The translations under genes were made by a program, and so were the position numbers. From positions 631,393,041-631,457,040 of the forward strand of contig NC_081415.1 of the NCBI RefSeq assembly GCF_030272615.1: a DNA stretch of 64,000 nt, read 5' to 3'. Positions 1-10,589 of this stretch are shown one piece after another. This stretch comes from Cryptomeria japonica (taxonomy: Eukaryota; Streptophyta; Pinopsida; Cupressales; Cupressaceae). The notes below the pieces were generated by a model, which saw only the letters and a program-made list of their open reading frames with translations, was not told the DNA's origin and did no database searches. The first letter of the stretch is position 1, and each line of letters opens with the position of its first letter.

Positions 1-540
1 CTATAAATGGCAAAATCCTCATAATCTCTATTCCCATTGGATATGTTGTTGCCTCCTCCAATCCTAGGAGATTTCTTGGTATGACCTTTGCCACTTAGGT
101 TCAACTTATTAACCTTCTGGTAATGTTTTTTTTCTCTCATGTGCACACTTTAAACGAGCAAGTCTACGCTTCAGAATGCCCTTAAATTGTTTGGCATTAA
201 CCCAGAGCTATTTTCTAGTTTTCACAGTTGATGCAATTTTCACTTGTCCCAAATGGTTTGTTTCTAAAGGTTCAGGAAGTTCATGACTATTTTTTAAGTT
301 TGAGGTTGTTTGCATTTCCATTGCCAAAAAAGGGACAGAAAAAAACAAAATTGACAACCCAAAAAGATAGAGAACGGTCTACCTATTGGGATGCAGTTTG
401 AAATGGGACCCATGACAAAGAAGAGTGCCTTCCAATGCCTCACGAAGACCCATCTTAATAACTCTCAGCAATTTATCTCAAATAAAAGTAACACAATAAA
501 GGAGATAACCTTACAAAAAATCATTCATTCATAATAAATA
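1..540. other. AT-rich intergenic DNA, no gene seen
   Basis: I see no credible reading frame, RNA gene or repeat boundary here. Base composition is AT-rich like the rest of the intergenic space. The GNAT remnant that follows begins near base 541, and this stretch shows no clear match to the rest of that gene. Confidence 0.5.
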
Positions 541-686
541 AGGGAGAAATGATACACCTCCTCATTCGTTGCCCACCACGTGAAATCATTCATGTTTGAC
601 TCTTGAAAGTTCCAAAAAGTTACAGTAGGGCTCTCCATCTCTTTTCCTAACAATTTTCACCAATAGAGAAGGAGAATGTGGAATTT
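541..686 (-). pseudogene. GNAT acetyltransferase remnant 1 (5' end only)
   Basis: On the minus strand, bases 541-638 align with the first 33 or so codons of the two intact GNAT genes at 58973-59494 and 62754-63275. The position of the start codon is at 636-638, and the reading still resembles the family's N-terminus (an NFQES...DDF-like stretch, then WATNEEVY). The untranslated leader upstream of the start also matches, including the purine run GAGAAGGAGAATGTGGAAT at about 665-683. Everything downstream of roughly codon 33 is missing, so this is a truncated duplicate and not a gene. The leader match argues for DNA-level duplication with flanks and against retrocopying of a processed mRNA. Function is lost; it serves as a marker of an old tandem array. 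Confidence 0.8.
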
Positions 687-1918
687 ATTTACATCAATTT
701 CATTTTTGATTTGTATGTCACTCTCTTCTTTAAAATTCCCTCTGTATTCATACTTGGATTTATGTTAAGTACAAAGAGGGGTATAATTTCCATTAAATTC
801 ACTTAGAAATAACACAAGTATCCTTGTTTGGGTATAGGGTATGTATTTAGTCAAATTTGTATGGAATTTGCAGCTATCCTTGATCTTGGGTAGGGGAGAG
901 GACCTCGTAGTTGAACACCCTAATTTCACACTTCTCAAAATATTATATGGAATTTCAAATCACTCCCAATTTTTAAAATAATCTTATTTGACAAGTCCCT
1001 TGACTATAACTAAGGTTGCATAACCACACCATCAAATATGATGCCACATCAACATGCTTTTTGTCAAGGTGTTCAAAACAGTCCAAAAAAAGTGATTGAT
1101 AAATGTGCACTAAATCATGTTTAATTGTTGCGCTGATGTGGCATCACATGATTCATTTCTTTTTATATCTAAGGGACACATTTCATTCAATTATGGGTGG
1201 GTAGTCATCATCAACAATAACAACTATTGGTGCAATATTCTCAAAAATATTAGATATTAAATCAATAAGTGTAGGCATTAAATCAACAAGTAATATCACA
1301 ACAATTGAAACACCTGCAACTATTCTGGCTCTAATATGGCCAAATTGTACACCGTGTTATTAACATGTTAGTCAATCATAGTCATTGTTTGCAAAATCTA
1401 TAGTGTAAAATGTGTGACTAACTTGTGTGTTATGCGCACCATACTAGCATTTTGGAGCCAAAATAGCTGTGTCCCAATTGAAACATGCTCTTCTATCACT
1501 CTCTTGGTCTTGTCATTTGAATACACTTAAGAGCATTTTTTTGGTTAGATTCACTCAAGTTTTTCACTTTCTTGTTCAAAATATCATAAGAATTTTTTTT
1601 TGATACACTTAGGGGCGTGTTTTCCATAAAATTTAGATTATATACAATGACATGTAAATTTAAAACAATGAAAAATATTAAATAATATCATTATTGATTA
1701 CACATAAAATAAAGTTAAAAAAGGAAACCACATATATTATAAGTTTGATATCTAATTTCCCCATCAAATTAAACTTAAAACTAATTTAACACCTTTCTCC
1801 ACTATGAAAAGTCTAATTTGCAAGCTAGGTTTGATGGTTTGTAATGAGAATATGTTTTTCATGTTGTGAAAGAAATCCATTAGGTGGAATCTATTAAGTG
1901 GAAGAGGAAAAGTTATTG
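687..1918. other. AT-rich intergenic DNA, small foldback only
   Basis: No gene is supported. A short inverted pair built on TGATGTGGCATCA lies near 1035-1050 and 1132-1148. It may be a decayed small foldback element, but arms of about 13 bases are too short to claim one. Near 886-925 a stretch resembles the start of the dispersed repeat at 9836 and 58340 (TAGGGGAGAGGACC against TAGGGGAAGAGCACC). Confidence 0.4.
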
Positions 1919-2190
1919 TTAGGACCCAGGAAGGACAACTGAGAGGGCGGGGGGGTGAATCAGTTGTGAACCATTTTACAATAAATTGTAATCCAAATTA
2001 ATGCCGGTAAACCAAACATCTAAGTGCCAAAAATAGAATACCAAAAACCAATAAACCAATGATCTCCCAAAGATAGATCAATGCAAAGTTCTGTAATAGA
2101 AATAGAAACCAAAGTACATCTCTCCAAGTAGAATGATCATCTCCCCCCAAATACAAAGTTTTTCCATAGATATCTCTCCCCCTTTGACAT
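1919..2190 (-). mobile_element. Copia LTR-retrotransposon fragment, minus orientation (fossil)
   Basis: The left end resembles, in reverse, the terminal bases of the Copia LTRs at 18012-25061 and 48776-50032: a purine-rich ACAACTGAGAGGG run followed by GTGAATCAGTTG. The right end is a polypurine tract in reverse (CCCCCTTTGACATCAATG). It is a non-coding, broken scrap of a Copia element of the same broad family. It meets the next fragment head to head. Confidence 0.6.
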
Positions 2191-2192
2191 CA

Positions 2193-3000
2193 ATGTCAAA
2201 GGGGGATATTGTTGGTATTATGGATGACTTCGTCATGTGCTGCATTGGTTTTGTCATTGATGTCAACACTTGTCTTCTTGGAAGTTTATATTATGTTCAC
2301 TGGTATGGTTAGTGGCTTATGCACAGTCACCGGTATGTGTTCACCAGCAGGTTATATTGTTCACTGACAACGATGATGACTTGTTATCATCTGAAGATCA
2401 TTTGTTAATGTTGAAGACATGGACTGGAAGTTTAGATTTGGTATTTTTCTTATTGGTCTAATCGGGTTGATAGATTTGCCTTTAACGGCATATAGGTCTA
2501 GGTTATGGACCGTTACATGTTATCTATTCCAGATCAGCATGACACGTTATGGAGATTGTTTATTGATTGGATAATATGGTATATGTATTGAGCCAACATG
2601 TTGTATCACATCAAGACTTATTTGTAATTGATTTAAATATCTTTAGTGAGCCGACCTATACATTTGGTCTTAGGTTTTGTATCTATGATTGTAAGATCTT
2701 ATTGAAGATTGGGATATAGGATTATGGTATGAGTGTGTTCGAATATTGAAGAGCGAAAATAAGCAGATCCTTGTGTGAATCACGCATACATTATTTGAAG
2801 GTTGAAGGAAGGTTATGAAGGTGTTTTGACACTCATGTTCAAAGCTTAAACTGATACTGAATCTAGCATTGCAAATGCTATTTTGAGCAGTACATTATCA
2901 TTGGATTTAACCATCCAATTGTGTAGTCAGTGCGACTCCTATTTTGTGATTGAGCAGTGAGCTCTAGGCAGTTGGCCTTTCTGCATATATGGTTGCAATG
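2193..3000 (+). mobile_element. Copia LTR fragment, plus orientation (fossil)
   Basis: After a polypurine tract (ATGTCAAAGGGGGA, 2193-2206) an LTR-like sequence begins with TGTTGG at about 2210. It follows the Copia LTRs at 18012 and 23838 over most of its length: TTTTGTCATTGATGTCAACA, then a GCCGACCTA block with AGGTTTT, a TTGTAAGATCT block, and a terminal AGCAGT...CTCTAGGCAGT block. Similarity is clearly lower than between the copies at 18 kb and 24 kb, so this is an older or sister subfamily. No coding part is attached and the LTR is incomplete. Confidence 0.7.
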
Positions 3001-4424
3001 TTATTGAATGATCTCTTTCCAATTGTTCAACCCTTTAGACTAAGCCTAAGGATATATTTTTTAACCCTTATTGCCATGAATTTTCTTAAAAACACTTTTA
3101 AATGGAGTGGAATAGGTTTCACAAATTTGTACAACACTTGTCTTTAGTTGCATAATTTCAAGGACATGACCTACCTTTTTTATTTTCTTTCACTGTTTCA
3201 TAATCTCCTCCTCCTCTTACAGACTCAAAATACTTGTAGGTGATATTTCTTTCACTTAAATTGCTTAAAAAATAATAGATTTTCAATTTCAACTCTAATC
3301 AAGAAGTGATTGATTTCAATATTGCTAATTACTTTATCATATGATTCTTTTTTGAACCCTTAACACCTTTCTTCATCACATTTTCTCTATTTGATCTCCA
3401 ATAGCCTTCATGTTTTAGTGCTTGCTTATTACTATTTATAGTTTCATCCCATCATATTTTTTTATACCCCATATCATCTACTACAATATGTTCCATGTTA
3501 GTCATTTGCTGGTAATATAGTACATCATAATGTTGATGTGCTTCTTGTTCATATATTTCTCTTACAAAATGCACACATCTTCTCTTACACAAAAGTGTTT
3601 GCTTTAAAAGATGTTTTATTTTTGTCTACATATTCTCAAATGACAAAATTATTAAACTTTGTACACACTATGATAATTACATTATAAACAATATCTTTGA
3701 TCTAGAACACACACAATAAATTTGAAAGGAGTCATTACTTTTCGTATCATTATGGTCAATAAAACATTCTCTAATAAGAGGGTTGAAAGCATTCATCTAT
3801 AACTCAAAGTCAAACCAAAATAGAAAAATAATTCTAACTATATCATAATAATCCTACTATTGAAACTACATTATATTTTACGAATAAACTTTTCTTTTAT
3901 AGATTTTGAAGTCTTAAAGTTATATCTATATTTTTTTGGTCTCAAATTGATCATTTTTTGCTTTATAGCCACATATGCTTAATTATATTTTTGGACTTGA
4001 TCCCTTGTTATAATCTTTTTGTTAGACTTATAGATGTGTTGTATATAACCCTCCTCTTTTTTTTAATATACATTTTTTAATTTATTAATATAAAGAAATA
4101 AAAATTATTCAATTAAAAACAAAACAAACAATTTAATTGTAAAAATCACTTTACTTTATTCAAAAACCGTTCTTTTTTATATAATAAAACCCTTAAATTA
4201 ATAGGTACACATTCTCTAATCAAGCCCACTCTGGGTCTCTTACCACTTGAAGTGCTAGTAGACAAATGATAAATCACACACAACATTTCATGAGTCTCCT
4301 GCAATCCTTTGCTCTACTCTCTAGTCACTTCATCCCGATGAAAGATTATATAGTATAATCCAAAATATTAATAAAAAATTCGCACACAACTAAATATACA
4401 TATTTTCATAGAGTGTGGAGGTTA
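3001..4424. other. AT-rich intergenic DNA, nothing recognised
   Basis: I find no coherent reading frame, repeat boundary or RNA gene. The stretch is strongly AT-rich, with long T and A runs near 4060-4180. It could be very old repeat DNA. Confidence 0.45.
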
Positions 4425-4530
4425 CATAACTTAAATTTCATCACATTGGAATCAGATTGAATAAAAAATAGTTAAATTGATATAATGTGTTGCTTTGTGG
4501 GCTGCACAACCTCAAACCATCAATTGATAG
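4425..4530 (-). pseudogene. GNAT remnant 2, 3' flank piece
   Basis: This block aligns with the end of the intact GNAT gene and its downstream flank at about 58870-58990. Shared landmarks in order are TTTCATCACAT, AATCAGATT, GAATAAAAAA, a TTGCTTTGTGG match (GCTGCTTTGTGG in the live copy), and CAAACCA(T/C)CAATT. It is on the same strand as the live genes. Together with the piece at 5838-6053 it marks one dead gene copy whose two halves are now separated by about 1.3 kb of other DNA, including a SINE. Most of the C-terminal coding part is absent. Confidence 0.65.
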
Positions 4531-4735
4531 CTTTGGAAAAATAAATGAAATGAAAAGTTTTAAATAAAGTTAAAAATAAATTATGATAAAAGAAAATCAA
4601 AAGAACTCAATTATCTAGGTCATTCAAATAATTTCTATCAAAATTATGAATGTCTAGCTAGTAGTAGAGTTCTATCTAGATTAGAATCAAGTACATTTTC
4701 ATTAGGGCTATAAATATTGAGCTAGTTGCGAGGCA

Positions 4736-5016
4736 ATATTCAAGTGATCTATAAGCCCGCACGGGAAGCGGAGTTGGCTTGGGCTGTGGGTTTTCTCCCC
4801 TTTGGTCTTGAGTTCAAATTCGAGGCCCAGACTCACCTGATGCACCTGGCTTGCAGGCGGCTTGGTACATCCCCAACGGACTAGTCTCGCCTCAGCTCAC
4901 CCCTTCCTGAACCCCAACTTGGCAATATGTAAGTCCAAGGTAAGGCGGGTTGGGTGCTGGATTGGGTCGTGGGGATACCACTAGTGAAACCAAAAAATAT
5001 ATATATTCAAGTGATC
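4736..5016 (+). mobile_element. tRNA-derived SINE with 14-bp target duplication
   Basis: A GC-rich island of about 253 bases (4750-5002) lies in AT-rich DNA and is flanked by identical ATATTCAAGTGATC copies at 4736-4749 and 5003-5016. Near its 5' end it has a B-box-like promoter (GAGTTCAAATTCGAGG, 4810-4825), preceded by an A-box-like region around 4765-4790, as in SINEs derived from tRNA genes. The tail ends with an A-rich and AT-run stretch before the second duplication. No reading frame is expected; such elements are mobilised by LINE enzymes. The exact duplication gives good confidence in the boundaries; I do not assign a named SINE family. Confidence 0.8.
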
Positions 5017-5330
5017 AATAACTAACATACCTATCTTTAGAGGAATATAGGTAAAGTACGTCGAAAAATATGATATTTTTTCATTATTCTACTTAAAAAA
5101 TATTATATTATTATATTTATAATTGATATTAAATCATTATATTATTATATTGTAGTTAATTATAAATTATTATAAATATATGATTATATTAACAAGTTTT
5201 AATATATTCTTGTTAATCTCTCAATTTTTTTATATACATATTTTTCTCTATCTATCTCTCCCTATCTATCTCTCTCCCTGTCTCCCCATCTTTTTTTTCC
5301 TATCATCTCTCTATTTATGACACCCCCCAT

Positions 5331-5331
<1 letters not shown>

Positions 5332-5414
<83 letters not shown>
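5332..5414. repeat. (CT)n microsatellite
   Basis: About 41 uninterrupted CT units in an otherwise ordinary AT-rich stretch. An Arg-Glu-rich frame on the minus strand is only a by-product of the repeat. It lies inside the foreign DNA that separates the two halves of GNAT remnant 2. Confidence 0.95.
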
Positions 5415-5418
<4 letters not shown>

Positions 5419-5837
5419 TTTCTCCCTATTGCAAACATAACATGATTCTATTGGTTTTGGAACTTCGTTACTTCTTGATTCAAAGGTTTTTTTAGTTGTG
5501 TTTGGATCCCTATAAGTGGGTGCATAATTGATTTTAGATATCACTTCTCCATTGAGACTTTTGTTACACAAACAACATCATTTTCTAAATAATCTATCAA
5601 TTGACTTCATGTACTGTATAAATTTATGCAAAAGAAAATAACATTTTTTTTCTTCATTGACCTTCCACACCTCTTCAATGTACCCATTGCATAACAAGAT
5701 GCAATTTCTAGCATACATCATTAATATAGTCATTTTCTATGTGACAAACTAAATTAATATGGAAATAATTTTTTTCTTTAATAAAATTAACTTTGTCTCT
5801 TTAAATGATATATTTCTATCATCAATCAACAATTTAT

Positions 5838-6053
5838 TGAACACAACTTCATGTCTTCAATGGCCATGCACGAGGAATCACTGAGGCCTCAAAAGAGGGG
5901 AATGACACCTGTAGCTTCATTTTTTATGTAGTTCTTTGCCTCTTCCCTCAATTTGAGAGTCTCTCATAGGGCAAAATGATATACCTTCTCGTTCGTCACC
6001 CACTCCATGAAATCATCCTCAAAGTTGCGCAGTGTCACAAGCGGTCTCTCCAT
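5838..6053 (-). pseudogene. GNAT remnant 2, N-terminal piece
   Basis: On the minus strand this starts at an ATG (6051-6053) that opens MERPLVTLRN, almost the same as the MERPPVTLRN of the intact genes. It runs on through matches to the DFMEW, EEVY-like and SREEAE-like stretches. A 12-base gap follows the FE motif, and about 50 bases are missing after the IKNE region; homology then resumes around 5838-5900. The rest of the gene is found only as the 3' flank piece at 4425-4530. It has several lesions and cannot encode a full enzyme. It is closer in sequence to the live genes than remnant 1 is. Confidence 0.8.
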
Positions 6054-6195
6054 TAGAAGCCCTCACTGTATTTGGATGCAGTAGCAAGTTTGTGGCTGCA
6101 CTGTCTATACAACATATATGATGTATTTAAAAAACTAATAAAACTATAGTAGTTTATGTAGAGATTTCTCTGAATTTGATAAAAATTCTAAATTG

Positions 6196-7951
6196 TTTTT
6201 TATTAATAAAGCAACGTTAACTAGGGCACTGACCTTTAACATAGCCATAGACTATCAACATTACAAAAACCACAGACAAGGGTGTAGACCCTTAAAAACA
6301 CAACTCAAAGGCAGTAAAATAAACAAAAACAAGGGTACGAACCCTAGTGGAACCAAGGTCACCCGAGAAACCAAGGTAAAACCTACAACATCCCAAAACC
6401 CAACTCAAAGATGGGAAAAATCATTTGAGCCAAGGAAAATTTGGGGGAGGGGGCAAGAATTTCCCTTCTGCCTACGACAAACCATGGTCCCAGCAATGCT
6501 TTCATTAAGACCATCAAAGGGATGATTGGGTGGGGAGGGCCCTAAAAGTTACACTCAGCATCAATAGGCTGCTGCAACAAAATGGTAGTAGGACAAAAGC
6601 AGGCTGCTGCAACAAAACATCAGCAAGAGCTGATTCGACAGGAGTGGATCCATGATGTAGAACAAGAGAAACATTCATAAGGCTAGAGGAGGCCAAGTTA
6701 GTAGCACTGAGGGGTTCAACGGGAGCTTCAATAGCAATAAGAGGCATAACCTCATTATGGGAGGAGTCATCATCTGCCTGAGAGGAGTCATTAGTATCAA
6801 TAACATTGACCATCAAATAATCAGCTGTAGCATCCTTCCACCAAGTAGCAGAGCCTTTGTGTCGAGAGAGAGAACAATCCAAATCCAAGTGACCCATAGA
6901 GAAGCACCTCCGATAGTGAAAGGGAAGGCCCTCATAGTCCAATGATTGAGTCCAAGGCCTGTGCTCAACCATAAGAACTACATCACCAGGGAGAGGCTTG
7001 GAAATGTTGACGTCGATTAAAATACGGGAAAAGGTAGAATGGCCCATAGAGGATGTGGTATCATCAACCTTCAATAATCGGCCAATAGAGTTACCAATGG
7101 CCTCATAAAATCATGAGTGCTCCCAAAAATGAAGAGGAAGATTAGGTAGGTGAATCCAAAACGGACACATATTGAGTGGTTTGATAAGGGCATTAAAGGA
7201 AGTTATTCAGGGCTTGGTAGAGACAGAGTGTTCTCCCCAAGCCCACAACTTGCCCAACACTAAATCAAGATCAAGGGAAGAAGAAAAAGAAATAATGAAA
7301 AAGCCTTTAGCACAAGGGAAAATCTCAATGCTACAAGCAACCAAAGGTTTCCAAGAAACACTCACCCAATGATGGAGATCTGGGAGAGAAGGCCACAAAC
7401 CCATAAATCTACATACCAATGTCATGTGTTGGTAGTAATCAAAATTCATAGCAACCTGACCACAGACCACCACAGAAGAAGTCTTGGCATAAGGAAAAGG
7501 TAAAATCCCCTTGGTAGGATGAGAAACAGATCTAGCCAAGCAAGCAAAGCTACACCCACCTGCAAAAGGTCTGGAAACTTTAAGACCCGCAACATTGGTA
7601 GCACCAACTCTACCAGACCAAGCTACTCCAAAATCCATGATAGCCTCCTCAGAAGAATGAGAGGGGAAACACAAGCCATCCAAAGAAACTAAGATTCCTG
7701 TATCCCCAACAGAAGAGAGGGTAAAAGTGGCAACAACAACACCAGATGCATCTCCTAGGAGATCAGTTGCCGCAACAACCCCATGAAGAATAGTCGTAAC
7801 ATTGTCAGCGGGCACAGAGGCGACACCGCAGCCAACAACAATGCCATGAAGGGAGTCATTGCAGACAAATGCAAAGGAGATAATTTTCAAATTTTCCCAT
7901 CAAGCAAGAGAAGCAAGAGAGGCGACACTGCAGCCAATGACAACACCATCC
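6196..7951 (-). mobile_element. ORF1-only 'half-LINE' of plant L1 type
   Basis: A minus-strand insertion of about 1.76 kb flanked by AAAAATTCTAAATTG (6181-6195) and AAAAATTCTATAATTG (7952-7967), a target duplication differing by one base. It carries a decayed L1 ORF1 (about 7890 down to 6514). The first part has a DUF4283-like region with HHWVSVSWKPL and then FWIHLPNLPLHFW (near 7150). The second part has RILIDVNISKPLPG, a LDYEGLPF stretch and a zinc knuckle, CFSMGHLDLDC, whose first cysteine is lost. ORF1 is followed directly by about 320 bases of tail ending in TTTATTAATAAAAAA (minus strand). No endonuclease or reverse transcriptase lies between. Because both the 5' part and the poly-A end are present and the duplication brackets them, the lack of ORF2 seems to predate insertion. 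ORF1 itself is interrupted by at least one stop (after SVSTKP) and a frame change. Confidence 0.75.
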
Positions 7952-7969
7952 AAAAATTCTATAATTGTT

Positions 7970-8889
7970 AGAATCTATAAGATCAAGCATATATTGTAGG
8001 ACCAATGAAATAAAAAATATATATTTTAAAAGATAAAACATAAAGAAAGATAACAATCTATAGACTCATTGATAATAACTAGACGTGTGCAGTGTCTAGC
8101 AAAAAAATTACATTTAATTAAGCTTTACTCATTTCTTTTATTCTTGATAATTACATCCATATATGGATGTATTCTTCAACCCCTTTCAAAGAAAAAATTG
8201 AAGCTTCTCATAAGATCTTAGATGGAAATATTTTCCTAGCACTTTATTAAAAAATGATCAATTTTTTTTCCCAGCTGAAGGTCATCATTGTAAAAAATTG
8301 CTTGATTTGATTATGTCACAAACCAAATATGTGAAAATTTGTCATAACTGAATATTAAATATAAATGTCTTGAAAGATTGATCCATTGGTCTCTAAGAAC
8401 AATTCAAGTCACAACCAAACATTTGGTTATTTTGTTTCATTTCATTTTAGTGTTAACTATTAGTTGAGTATCCTTCAATGTTCTCTTATTTTTTATATAT
8501 TTTTAAAAAGTGCAATTTAAGGCTTTTCAAGTGGAGGGGAATCATAAAGATTTATGACCCTATATTAATGCTATTTTTTACATTGAAAGACAACAATGAC
8601 AATAGTAACTCAAAAGAGAAAACATAACTACAATTCCATGAAACAAATATCTACAAATAGGTTGTGCTGTTAGAAATGGTTATGGTAGTAATTCTTATAT
8701 ACTTTTCCATGTAGAGGCCATGAATGAATTATTTTTTCTCTAGCATAAGGGACCCTTGTAGAATCCCAACTTATTTAATTTTTTTTTTAAAAGACTTAAA
8801 TACTAAAAATGTTTCATTGGACAGTGATGTATTATAATCCTTTACTTCGTCATGCACATTATTGTTGCAGATTCTAGAAAGATTGCATT
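7970..8889. other. AT-rich intergenic DNA, nothing recognised
   Basis: No reading frame or repeat boundary can be supported. Composition is uniformly AT-rich. Confidence 0.45.
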
Positions 8890-9470
8890 ATAGAGATCCC
8901 TATCATGAATGCATTCTATTAAACCACATAGTATTTACCCAGTTCTCATAGTTTGAAATATCAAAATTTCAAATCATTGCATAACCCCACAAAGAATGCA
9001 TTCTATCAAAACACATAAAATTTATGCTGAACATTTATGTGTTAATCCCAATTCTAGTCTATAGTCTACAATACCAAAATTCCAAACCTATGTACCATTT
9101 GATTCTTACAAAGAATGCATCCTATTAAAATCCATAGCATTTATGCTTATTTTTGTGTTAATCCCAATTTCCAAATAGTTTGCATCCTATTGAAATATAT
9201 TTATGTGTTATTCCCAATTTCAATAGCCTGCAATGCCAAAAGCCCAAACTTGTCTACCATTTTATTCTATTGTGATTCACACAAGACCATATCATCATAG
9301 AATAATCCAAACCTAGCTATGCATATTTTTGTGTTTATTCCAATTCCCATATTGTATGCATCCTATTAAATAATAACAATTCCTAAATAGTCTGCAATGC
9401 CAAAAGGCCAAACTTATGTATCGTTTGATTCTTATAGTATAAAACATAAGACCATATCATCATAATCTCC
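8890..9470. repeat. Degenerate tandem repeat around GAATGCATCCTATTAAA
   Basis: The phrase GAATGCATCCTATTAAA or a close variant recurs near 8906, 8995, 9113, 9181 and 9357. It is accompanied by recurring blocks TTTATGTGTTAATCCCAAT, TGCAATGCCAAAAG and TTTGATTCTTA. Spacing varies from about 70 to 175 bases, so this is an old, drifted array of compound units. No coding role is seen. Confidence 0.65.
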
Positions 9471-9835
9471 ATCTAGCTGCAAAAAATTGGATTTTAGATT
9501 TGATTAAAAAAGAAGCATCAGTAAAATTACAAGTGAGATACATAAATTATTAAATTGGCATAGTTTCTCAAGACAAGAATTTCAGCCAAGATATATCCAA
9601 ACATTATCACTCAAATTATCTGACATTTCTTTTAAAAAGGCAATAATAAATTCTTAAATATACGAATAATTAAATTAAAAGGATAAAAATAAGAAAAAAA
9701 AACAGCAACTCGGAATTAATGGGTCAAATGAACAATTTTCACAAACATTTCTAGACAAGAAATGTGTCCAGCAGGCTTTTGTTTTGAAGATAACAATGTA
9801 ATGTCAAGATGGTGATTAAACACAACCAAGAAAGT
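9471..9835. other. AT-rich DNA, nothing recognised
   Basis: No gene, RNA or clear repeat seen. Confidence 0.4.
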
Positions 9836-10070
9836 TTGGGTAGGGGAAGAGCACCAGTAGCCATTATGCTAACTTCGCACACCTTCAGATCCTAAACGGT
9901 ACATCGGATTTCAATATTTTTTTTGGTTGTCTTCATATGAAACTTAATTGCTTATAGCTATTGATCTAGCTTCCGGGTAGTAACGATCTGGTTTTTATGA
10001 GTCGTTATGCATCGAAAGGTCAAAAAGTGATCATTTCAAAGAGATGACCGATACTTCACCTCTTTTACAC
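9836..10070 (+). repeat. Dispersed repeat, copy 1
   Basis: This block and 58340-58565 are alignable copies in the same orientation. Shared landmarks in order: TAGGGGAAGAGCAC(C/T)AGTAGCC, TAACTTC(G/A)C, CAGATCCTAAA-like, CATCGGATTT, TTGCCTTCATATG-like, ACTTATAG, TGAGTAGTAAC-like, AAAGGTCAAAAAGT and CATTTCAAAG. I see no coding capacity and no clear terminal repeats, so the class is unknown. It could be a MITE, or the end of a larger DNA transposon just outside the pogo-like locus. Confidence 0.65.
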
Positions 10071-10217
10071 CAATACCCGCACAAGAAAACACCAATACAT
10101 GTTTATTATATGCCTAATAAATAATATATTTATCATATATTTATAACACACAAAAAAAACTTTTTAAAATATATAATGAATATTTTTAAAAAAGGTTTGA
10201 ATATAATAAAGTTTTAA

Positions 10218-10249
10218 ATGGGTGGTCAAATATTTTGTTGACCACCCAT
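10218..10249. repeat. Perfect 12-bp inverted repeat (hairpin)
   Basis: ATGGGTGGTCAA at 10218-10229 is followed after 8 bases by its exact reverse complement at 10238-10249. It sits at the outer edge of the left inverted arm of the pogo-like locus and may mark its end. Confidence 0.8.
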
Positions 10250-10589
10250 GACCACCTTCCCACGTACTGCTCACGGCCCCACTTGGCACAAATTACCACT
10301 ACCTACATTGCCCTAAAAATTTAGGTAAAACAAGTTTTGGGGCAGATTTTCATCTTTTTTTTTCTCCCCGTCGTGGTTTCTTCGTCATTTCCCGTCATCG
10401 ACACTCTTTAAACCCTTCCACTCCATCTCTACAATGCCTCGACTCTGTCTCTGTAACGCCTCGGCTCCATCTCTACAACACCTCCTTTCAGCTCCAGGTA
10501 ACGGTTGCCACTCTTCCTTCATGCATTATCAATGTCCAATGATGGTTTAGCTCCTTTGTAGCTGCATTATGCTTTGTCTATTGATGATT

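Noticed and set aside
1030-1150. Small foldback around TGATGTGGCATCA
   Set aside because: Arms of about 13 bases with no target duplication are too weak to call a MITE.
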